From the IMG/VR virus record IMGVR_UViG_3300018059_000022, positions 1 through 42,446 of that record: 42,446 nt of DNA, one strand, 5' to 3'. Positions 23,201 through 31,921 of the stretch are shown here, one piece after another. Numbering within the stretch: the first letter of the stretch is position 1; each line of letters opens with the position of its first letter. Under the pieces are notes generated by a model. It was not told where the DNA came from, searched no databases, and saw nothing but the letters and a program-made list of their open reading frames with translations. This DNA is from a virus. A program made the position numbers and the translations under genes.

Positions 23201-25183
23201 TGTCACACCATCAATGAGACGGTCACTAACAGAACTAACTCCCTGTGCAGAAATCTTTTCAGCATCGTATGAAATCTTAGCATAGCGTGGTTGAGTTAAT
23301 GTATCTATAATTGCTTCAGGGTTATAAGTAAGTTCTTTAGTTTTAGCAAGTATAGTTGCTTGTACACTAGCAGATTGCATTGCAAATAAATCAGCAGCAG
23401 GATTTTTAGTATCAACTGCGCCCTCAAGATAAGAAGTACGAACATTTACAAACTTAGCAATTTCTGTTGTACTTCTAGGAATAGTTTTTTTAGTTACAGA
23501 AAGTTCATCAGAAGTTTTAAGTATCCAAGCTACTCTATTTTTAGTTTCTGTAATATGCTTTAATAAATCACTACTACCATTAATAGTAGTGCCATCTGTT
23601 AATACTACAGTAGATATTTTATCTTGATACAGCCGTTCTAACAATGGTATATCATTTTTGTCTACTATTAGTTTATCAGTAGCAGGTAATTCTTTTAATT
23701 TCTGTATCCAGATAGTTCTAGCCTCAGTTTCAGTATGATTAACTGATTCTGCTAATATATTCCAAGGTTTAGTGGCAGAAAAATTATAAGATTTAATTGC
23801 TTTAGTAACACCTTCTGCAGAGTGTTCTGTATCTCCAAGATATAATACAGGCGGTGCTTTAGAAAACATTACTCCTGCATCTTCTCCAGATAGTTTAAGA
23901 TAGCGTAATGTTGGATTAAGTATAGAATCTACAGTAGAGTCAGTTTGTGCTTGCAAATCTCTAGCAGCAGCACGAGATGCGTTAGGTTTAAATAATATTC
24001 CTTTAGCTAATACATCTTTAGTTCCTGCTTTAATTACTTCTTTGGCTGCTTTATTAGCAGCAATTTCTGCAGCAGTATTTTCTCCTGCACGCACAACTTC
24101 TTTAGCCCCAAGCATATTTTGTAATACTACTTTAGCCTTTACTCCTTGAATATTATCTGCTAGTATATTACCAAGTTCATCATCAGTACTCATAGTACGA
24201 ATATTAGTACGAACTTCATTATTGATAACTCTTATAGTTTTTTGTTGTTGTGATAATTTAGTAGTATACAAGGGATCATCTTTAAGTAGTATTGGCAGTG
24301 CTTCAATATTATGTTGCGCCACAATAACTTTATCCGAAGGTTCAGTAGCTTCTGTTGCAAACTTAGTAGCTTTAGAAGGATATAATGCTATATCCGTCTC
24401 AATTAAAGCCTTTTTAATACCTCCGTAAGTTTTAATAGCAGCAGCAGTTCCAATAACTCCTGCACCAATAAAACCACCACCAAGTATTGCATTATACATA
24501 ATATCTCCAGCTGTTTCATCACGAAATAGTGGAGAATCTCGCATAGTGCTAGCAGCTGCTACTTCAAATATACCAAATTCTAGTGCATTTTGCGCATAGC
24601 CAGCAGCAACAGATTTCATCATATTAGCATTAACCCAAGTATAAGTACCAGCATCTTGAGACATAGATACTGCTGCTCTTGCTGCATATTCAGCACTTTT
24701 ATCTGGTAAAGTACCAAGAGATTTAGCAATACTGTATCCAAAGTTACCTTCAGGAACTAATTTTAAAGCTCGTTGTCCCCAATTAAGTATTTTAATTCCA
24801 GCCATCCCAGGAACAAAACTACCTACTATATCACCAACTATATCTACACCAGTTTTATGTTCTGTGTAGTAGTTACCAAGGTTATCATCAAAACTACGAA
24901 GTATTTGTTCTGTATCTAATTTGGATTGTTCAAACTCTCCACCAAAGAAATTACCAATTTCAGGTACTATATTGTATGCAGAAGTAACTGCTCTAGCACC
25001 TGCGCTTAATGTAAATGCTACAACATTTGACCCCTTATCTAACCATGTAGTTGGGTCAAGCATACTACCTTGGTCATTACCAACAGTATGTGCATCAGCA
25101 GCAATAAGATATGATGGATGGTCAGAGAATATATTAGTACCAGTATCTTCATTACTAATAGCAAAATCAGTTTCAACTGACAT
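20246..25183 (-). CDS. Giant internal virion (DNA ejection) protein, 1645 aa
   Basis: Largest gene of the window. Its size, its place behind another internal-type protein, a hydrophobic Ala/Gly-rich region at about 230-260 and long helical stretches match the large ejection proteins of podoviruses (T7 gp16-type role). These leave the capsid with the DNA and help span the cell envelope. No lytic transglycosylase motif was found by eye, so any murein activity is unproven. The start is in a TAATG overlap with the 549-aa gene, indicating coupled synthesis. Near the end, GQAIGLFQTYQFNMMQHIFRR is a conserved-looking amphipathic segment. Confidence 0.8.
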   Translation of the reverse strand: MSVETDFAISNEDTGTNIFSDHPSYLIAADAHTVGNDQGSMLDPTTWLDKGSNVVAFTLSAGARAVTSAYNIVPEIGNFFGGEFEQSKLDTEQILRSFDDNLGNYYTEHKTGVDIVGDIVGSFVPGMAGIKILNWGQRALKLVPEGNFGYSIAKSLGTLPDKSAEYAARAAVSMSQDAGTYTWVNANMMKSVAAGYAQNALEFGIFEVAAASTMRDSPLFRDETAGDIMYNAILGGGFIGAGVIGTAAAIKTYGGIKKALIETDIALYPSKATKFATEATEPSDKVIVAQHNIEALPILLKDDPLYTTKLSQQQKTIRVINNEVRTNIRTMSTDDELGNILADNIQGVKAKVVLQNMLGAKEVVRAGENTAAEIAANKAAKEVIKAGTKDVLAKGILFKPNASRAAARDLQAQTDSTVDSILNPTLRYLKLSGEDAGVMFSKAPPVLYLGDTEHSAEGVTKAIKSYNFSATKPWNILAESVNHTETEARTIWIQKLKELPATDKLIVDKNDIPLLERLYQDKISTVVLTDGTTINGSSDLLKHITETKNRVAWILKTSDELSVTKKTIPRSTTEIAKFVNVRTSYLEGAVDTKNPAADLFAMQSASVQATILAKTKELTYNPEAIIDTLTQPRYAKISYDAEKISAQGVSSVSDRLIDGVTYIKQLHAINQVTSDIVFSNYVRDKLPLFVTEVPERLLALANRFGAGAKELAAASASYDSLGATMEYIGKGTATLKRAAIQTVDDTFSGHFYKFSNDSRLGLELSTLRQQMLSTPEKYILRESETGGWEVIARKLAEWEETGAEGTEPIVDAAVKSIITVSDDMAAFLKDWVAHNDIMLNHKGALLNAKGKQIRDLTGNIYFPQPNPKDYKHFAMIIDPTVSGTGHKSLITGATEEAVQQQAKKVAQNYPELKILFKKELEENKLAIGSYDFNQSIHENYIDIAKQRSGVAPFFPNMNASDLTAQLREWRTSVDVNLTRDMVALKYERAFTELQRMGKQTTLESTSQFNIASIRKYAENTILDPYNNYVKTALDISKSSEYKLWQGANDLAENAIGGLMARIHGLWDKVATPKDLETVNTALKEAGINTQFEDAMTLAYAGHSAPKPYLSNFIRGANSVLSTLMLRADPGNAMNNGIGSIILTGAETKDLLAKIATGDVTTVGRLAEIAKVKLPGTGDSYYSTTKLIAGAYKDWWKAIGGGESEIALKTFYKEQGWSTNLYEQFKNIADTMSLEGNETAEQLHSKLLAGLKNTGDFLSKYSGNNFAEEMNRFVSSNIAQKISQVGVDAKILTLDDQKVFINSFVNRTQGNYLASQRPIAFQGPIGQAIGLFQTYQFNMMQHIFRRVAEGNNKNLAILMGLQGTIYGINGLPAVNAINDHLIGNAAGNVGHRDLFSTVGDVTGKDTADWLMYGFASNFLLHPDLKMNLYSRGDINPRQVTVIPTQLQDIPIISASATLFTALKNSTERIAKGGDVYSNILQGFEHAGVNRPLAGLATVLEGAGTGKSYSTTVQGQLVMSTDILSLANLSRIVGAKPLDEAIARDAMYRVKVYAADRQKQINTIGAAIKSKILAGDTPTTEELNNFLQEYVKAGGSQNNFNKFIGRIAVTAKTSQVNKIAQNLNNPFSQYMQRVMGGYELEDMTNAP

Positions 25184-26832
25184 TATTTACGCTCCGTAGG
25201 AAATAATTTATAACTTCTAAGTAAATACTGTCTAATCTGTTCAGCATTTGTTAAGTCAACTTGTGTATGACCAAGAAGTTTTTTAACTATTGCATTGTTA
25301 TCAATAGGAAAAGCACCTCCCATAACTGTAGGAAGTTGTACATTATACCCTTCAACTTTAGGTAACGCAAACTGATTAACACCACCAAAATTAGCATTAT
25401 GATATACAGCAGCATTGTAATACTTAGCTATCATTTTAGCGACTTCATTAATAGATGCAGGAGTTTTCTTAACAGCTGCAAGTGCAGATTCCATAACCAC
25501 CCCTGCGACAGGTACTTCTTGTCCACTAGCTTGTAGTGTACCAAACACAGCAATAAATTCTGGAGTAGTTGCAAGTTGAGGAGTTAATTGTGCTACTACG
25601 CTGATACCGGGTTGATAGTATGGATTTTTATGAAAATCTGTAAGTTCAATATTAGTAGCATATTTCTTTGCTTCTCCAACAATTACTTGTTGTGCCTCAG
25701 TTGAATATACTTCTGGCTTAACTGCCTCTCCAGGATGTAAACCACTAACAGTACTTAATACAGCATCACGGAAATCAAAAGCTCTGGTATTAGCACCATT
25801 TGGTCTAGCCTGTGCAAACTTAGAAGATACCATAGCTTCTCCAGCAGAAGCTCCCATACTTGCACTACCATCTCCAGATACTACTGTACCATCTTCCGCA
25901 GTACGCGTAGCATGAAGTAATATACTACCTCCATAATTAGTTACTGCATCTATCTTAGTTTTAACTGCTCCACCAAGAGATGCTGAAGCTTTCCACTGAG
26001 CAAAACCAGCAATAGGAGAAAGTCCTAAAGCTTTAGCTCCAGTATTATACATAGTTAGCATCATTTTCTGAGATTCATCTGTATCATTTTTAGCATCAAT
26101 CATAAGTTGTAATCTTTGACGCTCTAATGCTCGATTCTGTAAAGAATCTTCTAACTGTACGCCTTTAGCAAGATTAGTAAGCTGTGCATCAGCAAGAGTA
26201 GCAATTTTAGTTTGTAATTCTACTTTGTTAATTATTCCATGTAACTTAGCATCATCCGCTTGTATAGTAAAAGCATCAGCAGCTAACTGCGCTTTATCTG
26301 CTACTACTTGTTCAGTTAAATTCTGTTGTTGTACTTGTTTTGCTGTAGCAGCAGTAATAGTAGCACTATTCATTTCATTAATAGTAGTGAGAGCTGCATT
26401 AGCATTATCAGCATATGTATTATACTCATCTATTTTGGACGGAAGAGTAAAGATATTAGTAATATCTTTAAGAATACTATGAGCACCTTCTACTTTAGCA
26501 GTAGTAATTTCATCACGCTTTTTATTAGCTTTTTCTAAATTATCTGTAAAGGATTGTGCAAGATCTGAAAGTAATTTGCTATTGTCTCCAGTACCAATAT
26601 TAGAAGCAATATCACGCACTTGTTGCTGAGTAGCAAGAGCAGCAGAACCTTCTTGTTGTTTGACTTCTTTTGTAAATTCTGCACCTTTAGTATAAACAGC
26701 AGTTTTATTTGCATTGATAGCTTCAATTACTGGTACGGCAGATGCTAACTCATTTCGCGCAGTGTCTAATACCTCATTAATTACAGGTATTTGAGACATA
26801 AAATTATCTAAGTTTAATTGATTCGTAGGCAT
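25183..26832 (-). CDS. Probable internal virion protein, 549 aa
   Basis: Ala-, Gln- and Thr-rich with long helical and coiled-coil stretches (residues about 20-130 and 150-270), then a more globular C-terminal half. Position directly before the giant ejection protein and the coupled TAATG junction point to a partner in DNA ejection (T7 gp15-type role). Ribosome site AAGGA. No enzyme motif seen. Family assignment is by position and composition, not by a recognised domain. Confidence 0.65.
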   Translation of the reverse strand: MPTNQLNLDNFMSQIPVINEVLDTARNELASAVPVIEAINANKTAVYTKGAEFTKEVKQQEGSAALATQQQVRDIASNIGTGDNSKLLSDLAQSFTDNLEKANKKRDEITTAKVEGAHSILKDITNIFTLPSKIDEYNTYADNANAALTTINEMNSATITAATAKQVQQQNLTEQVVADKAQLAADAFTIQADDAKLHGIINKVELQTKIATLADAQLTNLAKGVQLEDSLQNRALERQRLQLMIDAKNDTDESQKMMLTMYNTGAKALGLSPIAGFAQWKASASLGGAVKTKIDAVTNYGGSILLHATRTAEDGTVVSGDGSASMGASAGEAMVSSKFAQARPNGANTRAFDFRDAVLSTVSGLHPGEAVKPEVYSTEAQQVIVGEAKKYATNIELTDFHKNPYYQPGISVVAQLTPQLATTPEFIAVFGTLQASGQEVPVAGVVMESALAAVKKTPASINEVAKMIAKYYNAAVYHNANFGGVNQFALPKVEGYNVQLPTVMGGAFPIDNNAIVKKLLGHTQVDLTNAEQIRQYLLRSYKLFPTERK

Positions 26833-26841
26833 AATACTTCC

Positions 26842-27390
26842 TTAGAAATTAATACCAAGTTGAGACAATAATCCAGGAGTTTCAGATGTTTGAGATTGTG
26901 TAGTAGTAGTTCCTGAAGTTTTAGCAGTAAGAGCAGCAGTTTGACCAAGATTAGATGTGATACCAGCATAATCTTTAATAGTCTGTAATACAAGAGATAG
27001 TGCTCCAGTATCCATACGAGATTGCAAATCATTACTGAGTAATTTAGTAGTAGTCTGATTATAAGCACCAGATGTTTTTTCAGCTCCTGCTATAGATGGC
27101 ATTTCTTCCTGTAGCATTTTTTTAATCATTGCTTGTATACTACCTTTAGTATCTTCTATAGCAGCTTCCTTACTATATTTTCCAGCAGTAATATCTCCAC
27201 CAAGAAGTTTAGTAAGTGCATCCATTATTTTTTGGTTCTCTGGAGCTACAGAAGTTGTACCACTGCCACTAACAGTACCAGAAGTTCCAAAGAGACCACT
27301 TAAAGCATTAACAGCGTCTGCAAATCCTCCTGCAGCAGCAGCGAAGTTTCCACCACCACTTGACATTTTAGGTACGGCTTCACCTGTCAT
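26842..27390 (-). CDS. Probable small internal virion protein, 182 aa
   Basis: The ATG at 27390 is chosen because GGAG stands 6 bases upstream; an earlier in-frame start at 27435 would overlap the holin gene and has no such site. The N-terminus is Gly/Ala/Ser-rich (AAAAGGFADAVNALSGLFG), the middle is helical and the end is a Thr/Gln-rich tail. Likely a third member of the internal protein set with the two genes downstream; not certain. Confidence 0.6.
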   Translation of the reverse strand: MTGEAVPKMSSGGGNFAAAAGGFADAVNALSGLFGTSGTVSGSGTTSVAPENQKIMDALTKLLGGDITAGKYSKEAAIEDTKGSIQAMIKKMLQEEMPSIAGAEKTSGAYNQTTTKLLSNDLQSRMDTGALSLVLQTIKDYAGITSNLGQTAALTAKTSGTTTTQSQTSETPGLLSQLGINF

Positions 27391-27400
27391 GATATTCTCC

Positions 27401-27853
27401 TTATCGTTTAGATTCAGTACCTGTATATTTTTCAAACGTTCTCAGTACGCCTATTCCAAGTATACCAGATAAAGCAGTCATTAGAGTACTAACATCAAGA
27501 GATACAAATAATACTGTAACTCCAGTGCGTCCGAATAGAATTAATATTGCTTTAATTAAACCATTCATTATTGGCATAAATAAAAATTGATATAGAAGTC
27601 CAGTGCCACATACCCAACCAATATAAGGTCTCCAACCAGCAATCCACCACTTATTACTAGCAGCTTCAATTTTATTAATTTCAATTTGTCCAGCTACAAG
27701 ATTATACTGATTCATCATATCTTGCATTTCAGTAGCAATAGTTGCTTTCTGAGCTTCAGTCTTATCAGCAAAGAAGTGCCCTACAATACCTTTGGCTGCG
27801 TCAGCTATACTACCTATTGCAGTTGCAGCCTCACCAAGTCCTGTTAAACTCAT
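27401..27853 (-). CDS. Holin, GTA three-transmembrane type (PF11351-like), 150 aa
   Basis: N-terminal helix (residues 1-35) that may lie along the membrane, a KIEAASNKWWIAGWRPYIGWVCG segment typical of gene-transfer-agent-type holins (NxWW-x-x-x-WRP), then hydrophobic segments at about 70-102, 108-122 and 126-136. GGAG precedes the ATG. Holins make the inner-membrane lesion that starts lysis. The DUF5675 gene is immediately upstream, together a candidate lysis pair. Confidence 0.8.
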   Translation of the reverse strand: MSLTGLGEAATAIGSIADAAKGIVGHFFADKTEAQKATIATEMQDMMNQYNLVAGQIEINKIEAASNKWWIAGWRPYIGWVCGTGLLYQFLFMPIMNGLIKAILILFGRTGVTVLFVSLDVSTLMTALSGILGIGVLRTFEKYTGTESKR

Positions 27854-27912
27854 TGTAATCTCCTTAGATTTTACACAGTGTAGTCTGATTAATTATACTT
27901 GCATAGCGGGGT

Positions 27913-28317
27913 TTATGTATAACAGTTAGTAATACTAACAGTAAACTCATCTACATCTTTAAGTCTTTTCATAAATTCTGTAAATGCGTCCCCACTACTT
28001 GCAACACTACATTTACCAGTACTCCATATATTATAATACTCTCCAAGAATTATACAACCATGAGAATCTTCTAGTATATTTCCTTTATGAAATAGTATAT
28101 GCTGTCTATCAGGCACATTAGTAATTTCAAAAGTATCTCCAAACTTAGGTGATAGTATACGTTTAGCTGTATAAGAACCTGTAGGAATACAACTTTCTCC
28201 TCTACGATTATCTAACCAAGGACGTTCTAAACATACAGCAATAGGTAAAGTATTTAATAGAATAACACCAAATGTACCATCGACTCTATTAACAATACGT
28301 TTAAGCCCACAGTGCAT
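27913..28317 (-). CDS. DUF5675 family protein, possible peptidoglycan-acting protein
   Basis: The ATG at 28317 is used because GGAG is 8 bases upstream; the longer frame to 28365 runs into the neighbouring gene. The 134 residues fit DUF5675: IPTGSY (44-49), SPKFGDTFEI (56-65), LFHKGN (75-80) and EDSHGCIILGE (83-93). H77 and S85-H86-G87-C88 look like the active-site block of YkuD-type L,D-transpeptidases, so a cell-wall role is plausible but inferred. No other endolysin is visible in the window. Confidence 0.78.
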   Translation of the reverse strand: MHCGLKRIVNRVDGTFGVILLNTLPIAVCLERPWLDNRRGESCIPTGSYTAKRILSPKFGDTFEITNVPDRQHILFHKGNILEDSHGCIILGEYYNIWSTGKCSVASSGDAFTEFMKRLKDVDEFTVSITNCYT

Positions 28318-28327
28318 ATTGTATCTC

Positions 28328-28792
28328 CTAAATAGAAGCAAATATAAGAAGTTTCCAGTTAGCATTAGTGAGTCCTACACCAATACCAGTAGTTTTGTTT
28401 AATACATCATACACTTGAGTTTCTGCACCAAATCTTAAAGTTATATTAATATCATCAACAATTATAGTATGTCCTTTATTATTTACTGTGGATGAGATAG
28501 TTTGTCCAGGAATATATATTTTATCTCCTATAGAATATCCTCCCTCGGCTGTCTGACAAACTATCCAAGTATCTATTCTTAAAGGAATCTTTCCTAATTT
28601 ATGTGATAGTATAAGTTGTCCAGCAGATGTAATTGTTTGTAATGTACTTTCATACTTAATAAGAAAAACTACAATAGATTTTAGTGCATTATATATTAAT
28701 TGTAATTCTTTGTTTAACTCTAAATTTAGTGTAGTAGGAATAGCAGGTAATTGTAAATCTACTCTAGAATTATAATTAGTGGATATAGACAT
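28328..28792 (-). CDS. Probable tail-associated protein, 154 aa
   Basis: Starts in a TAATG overlap with the nozzle-like gene. The first half is helical (residues 22-58), the second beta-rich (GHTIIVDDINITLRFGAETQVYDVL) and ends in a strand WKLLIFASI. Helix-then-beta proteins in this position are usually part of the tail tip or a fibre cap. No family recognised. Confidence 0.6.
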   Translation of the reverse strand: MSISTNYNSRVDLQLPAIPTTLNLELNKELQLIYNALKSIVVFLIKYESTLQTITSAGQLILSHKLGKIPLRIDTWIVCQTAEGGYSIGDKIYIPGQTISSTVNNKGHTIIVDDINITLRFGAETQVYDVLNKTTGIGVGLTNANWKLLIFASI

Positions 28793-30429
28793 TATCTACT
28801 CCCACCCAAAGAAAGTGTTAATACAGTAGTAGTCACATGAAAATCTCCGTGCATAGCAAAAATGTGATTGGTTCCAGAAACTCTTGAGTTATATCTTCTT
28901 AATTTACCTTCTCGTATAGTTTCTATAGGTACTGTAGGAGGTAGTAATTTCTGTCCATATAAAGTAGAGAATACACAGACATTAAAATTATTTGTACTTT
29001 CTTCTATTCCTTCAATATCTACTTCTTGCAACGTACACAAACTACTACGAACTATTTGAAACTTTCCAAGCATTAATACTGCATCAGCACTTGTTTGACC
29101 AAAAGAAAAGTTAGCTGTCTGTATAGTTCCAGTATCTTGTAAAAAAGCTAAGTTTTCTTTTGCTTCTGCTGCTGCATTATTCATTACACTAAGAGCAGTA
29201 TAAGGTACTCCTATATACTGTGTCCAAATAGTATTTTCTAGTGCTGTATAAGGTAAAGGACCTCCATTAGGAGAAACACTAAGATCAAAACATTTAATAT
29301 GATTTATTTTAATTTTGCCCCAACGTTTAAAAGCTGTATCATATATAATAGCATGACTATACTGCTCATCGAAAATACCATAAGAAATAACTAAAAATCT
29401 TGACCCTACAAATCCTAGACGCACAGCTACTTGTTTACTAAGATATCTACGAGTAAATTTTTTAGTTGTGATATCATAATCTTCAAAGATTTTACCGGAC
29501 AAGAAATCAGTAAGTTCTGGAAATACTACTTCACAACCAGTATTAGTTACCCGTAACAATCCTGCAGAAGTCCAAGCATAATGATAACCAAGATTAACTT
29601 CATTAGTAACTTGATCAGGAAAATTTATACCAGCACCAAAAGAGGCAGCTCTAAATATCCAAGGATACCTAATATTACCACTGAAAGTACTTATAATAAC
29701 TGTTTTTGTACTGTATGTAATAAAACCATTTATAATACCAACTACAGTTATAATTAATCCGTCCAAATCATTAGGAGTTCCAGAACCTGCACCAGTTATT
29801 TCTGAGGGTACAAAATCTAAGGGGTCTAATGAACTACACCAATATACCTTAGTTGTAGTATAAGCAATTAAATAGTTGTTACTATTAGAAATACCAAGAA
29901 GTAATGCTGTATCGAGACCGGTTAATGCAGTATCTACTAAAGCTAATCCTGTTATATCTACAAGAAATACTCCTAGTCCTTGTAAACATACATAAGTACT
30001 TCCATTAGCTATTCCCATAGTTATATTGCCAACACCAGTCCAATCAGTAACTGTTATTTCTAACCACTCTTTCATACTTGCTGCAAGAATATATACATGA
30101 CCATCAGTGGTAAAACCAAGAAGTGCTTTATTATTATCAACATCTTTAACTACTAAAACCTCAATAAAATTTATAACTGCCGGAACAACAGGAGGAACGG
30201 TTCTAGTATAACTTATACTTTTATATCCTTGTCCTACAGGAACTACGTTGTGACAATAATATAACTGTGGAATACCTCTATCGCGGTCAGAATCATTAGC
30301 AGTAGTATTAACAGAACTAGGAAGAAAGTTTTCGTCTAGTTGTGGTACAACGATACTTCTACCTCCGAAGTCAGAAATAAAAGGAAATGCAGCACTACTT
30401 AAATTACCACGAAAAGTTATTTGTGCCAT
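28792..30429 (-). CDS. Probable tail nozzle/hub protein, 545 aa
   Basis: Beta-rich throughout. It opens with a segment in which a network of binding residues is replaced by phage-type YYCHNVVPVGQGY (56-68), commonly seen at the start of podovirus tail nozzle or stopper proteins, and continues with repeated beta-blade-like segments (for example SNNYLIAYTTTKVYWCSSLDPLDF). Length and place after the adaptor and fibre genes suit a nozzle (P22 gp10 or T7 gp12 role). The start has an AGGT site 4 bases behind the previous gene. Confidence 0.7.
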   Translation of the reverse strand: MAQITFRGNLSSAAFPFISDFGGRSIVVPQLDENFLPSSVNTTANDSDRDRGIPQLYYCHNVVPVGQGYKSISYTRTVPPVVPAVINFIEVLVVKDVDNNKALLGFTTDGHVYILAASMKEWLEITVTDWTGVGNITMGIANGSTYVCLQGLGVFLVDITGLALVDTALTGLDTALLLGISNSNNYLIAYTTTKVYWCSSLDPLDFVPSEITGAGSGTPNDLDGLIITVVGIINGFITYSTKTVIISTFSGNIRYPWIFRAASFGAGINFPDQVTNEVNLGYHYAWTSAGLLRVTNTGCEVVFPELTDFLSGKIFEDYDITTKKFTRRYLSKQVAVRLGFVGSRFLVISYGIFDEQYSHAIIYDTAFKRWGKIKINHIKCFDLSVSPNGGPLPYTALENTIWTQYIGVPYTALSVMNNAAAEAKENLAFLQDTGTIQTANFSFGQTSADAVLMLGKFQIVRSSLCTLQEVDIEGIEESTNNFNVCVFSTLYGQKLLPPTVPIETIREGKLRRYNSRVSGTNHIFAMHGDFHVTTTVLTLSLGGSR

Positions 30430-30432
30430 AGT

Positions 30433-30729
30433 TTAAACCTTTAATTGCTCCATGGCAGCTAGTAAGTCAGCCGAAGATAATATACCTTTAGCTATAAGAG
30501 CAGTTTTTAATACTTCAACTTCGGAAGGAGTATATGGTAACTTTGGCAGTAAGGGATCAGCATCTTCTATAATACCAAAGTCTCCTGCAATGGCAGCAGC
30601 ATACAGTTCTCTGCCATACTTCTCCGTATCATCAGGTGATGCAGTAAATGGAATCCATCCGTAAGTTGGATGTTCAATTTCCATATCTACCGTACCAAAA
30701 GTATTGTATTTAAGGTTACGAATTTGCAT
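30433..30729 (-). CDS. Tail fibre-associated small protein, 98 aa
   Basis: EIEHPTYGWIPFTASPDDTE (residues 17-36) followed by GRELYAAAIAGDFG matches short phage proteins found beside tail fibre genes, sometimes called fibre assembly or C-terminal fibre domains. The helical end (TPSEVEVLKTALIAKGI...LLAAMEQLKV) may form a small bundle. It lies 12 bases behind the fibre gene. Confidence 0.7.
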   Translation of the reverse strand: MQIRNLKYNTFGTVDMEIEHPTYGWIPFTASPDDTEKYGRELYAAAIAGDFGIIEDADPLLPKLPYTPSEVEVLKTALIAKGILSSADLLAAMEQLKV

Positions 30730-30741
30730 AATTTTTCCTTA

Positions 30742-31908
30742 TTAAGAAATGCGCTGGAACGTACCACAAGAACCATTAGCAGTTAAATCACCAGTTGCCA
30801 CAGTACTACCAGTTATATTGCGCCATGTTCCTGCCTTTGCAATGCCATTAGGTGTCATATATCCAGGAGTACTATTAGTAAGTCCATATAATTGACTTCC
30901 TGCAACAGTAGTATTATCAGTTAAGTTAGAACCTGTAAAATGGTTGCAAAAAGCTATCATACCAGGAGCTCCAGTACCAATATCATTATTCACAAAGCCT
31001 GTTTCACAGAATGCAGTGGTGGCGATAGCAGTTGTATTATTTCCTACAGATTGTGTAGTACTAATTTCGGCATTGATAGCATCAGTAGCTTTAACTGTTA
31101 AAGCATCCAACACAATAAAATCAACTCCATCATATTCAACATCTGTAAGCATATTTGCAACAATAATAGTTGCACCACAAGAAGTTTTTACTCCAAGATA
31201 GTTATAATACTTTAAATTCTTTACCGCAAGTCCACTTACTGCTATCGTAGGAATTACACCAGCTGTGGCATGAAATTTAATTCTAAATCTTTGTCCTGCT
31301 GCATATGCTGTAATTGCAGGATTCGGAGTAAGGGTATATGCTGTATCACTTCCAGCCGTAGTAAAAGCGGTAAATGTTTGTAATTGTAACTGAGTTGTAG
31401 CGAGAAGATCTCCATACAAAAGTTGTGCAGCAGTAGCAGTACTATCTACTAACACTCTTACATATTTTCCTATCACTAACTCTCCACCACCTAATGCAAC
31501 ACCATTAATTTGTACTGGTATAGCTCCAAGACTAGAGATATTTACAGAAGTTGGCCCAGTATTAGTAGCAGTAACTTTGAACATAAATTCTTGTCCCGGA
31601 ACAAGTGCAGTTATGGCAACAGGAGGAGAAATTATAATGGCATTAGCAGTTCCTGTAGCAAGACCGCAATATTGTATTAATGTGTTAGCACCAAGTAAAG
31701 CAGCAGCAGCAATAGCTTGTGTAGCAGCCGCTAAGGCATCAACAGCACTTTCAGCAGCAGCAATAGCAGAATTTAATGCGTTCTGATCACTATTAAGAGT
31801 GGCAATATATACTTTTAATGTACGTAATTCTGCCGCCATATAAAAAGCATCATCATTATCTGCTGGTCTAGTTATTTCTTCAGCGTCCGGTGTATAAGGT
31901 CCTGGCAT
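30742..31908 (-). CDS. Tail fibre protein, 388 aa
   Basis: Residues 20-75 are a helical, Ala-rich stalk, followed by two repeated beta modules of carbohydrate-fibre type, each with a [VA]xGQxFxxKxxAT core (about 108-116 and 207-216). The end SQSVGNNTTAIATTAF (about 284-299) is a signature seen in many phage tail fibres just before the tip, here leading into a Gly/Thr/Asn-rich C-terminus. Good GGAG site. A second host-binding protein besides the 670-aa one at 17137. Confidence 0.82.
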   Translation of the reverse strand: MPGPYTPDAEEITRPADNDDAFYMAAELRTLKVYIATLNSDQNALNSAIAAAESAVDALAAATQAIAAAALLGANTLIQYCGLATGTANAIIISPPVAITALVPGQEFMFKVTATNTGPTSVNISSLGAIPVQINGVALGGGELVIGKYVRVLVDSTATAAQLLYGDLLATTQLQLQTFTAFTTAGSDTAYTLTPNPAITAYAAGQRFRIKFHATAGVIPTIAVSGLAVKNLKYYNYLGVKTSCGATIIVANMLTDVEYDGVDFIVLDALTVKATDAINAEISTTQSVGNNTTAIATTAFCETGFVNNDIGTGAPGMIAFCNHFTGSNLTDNTTVAGSQLYGLTNSTPGYMTPNGIAKAGTWRNITGSTVATGDLTANGSCGTFQRIS

Positions 31909-31921
31909 TGGTATCTCCTAA

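Noticed and set aside
20246-25183. Lytic transglycosylase domain in the giant virion protein
   Set aside because: No catalytic Glu with the usual following Ser and downstream GLMQ-type motif could be found by eye.
26814-27068. Leu-rich 84-aa minus-strand frame
   Set aside because: Out-of-frame shadow of the 182-aa protein; no ribosome site and composition typical of shadows.
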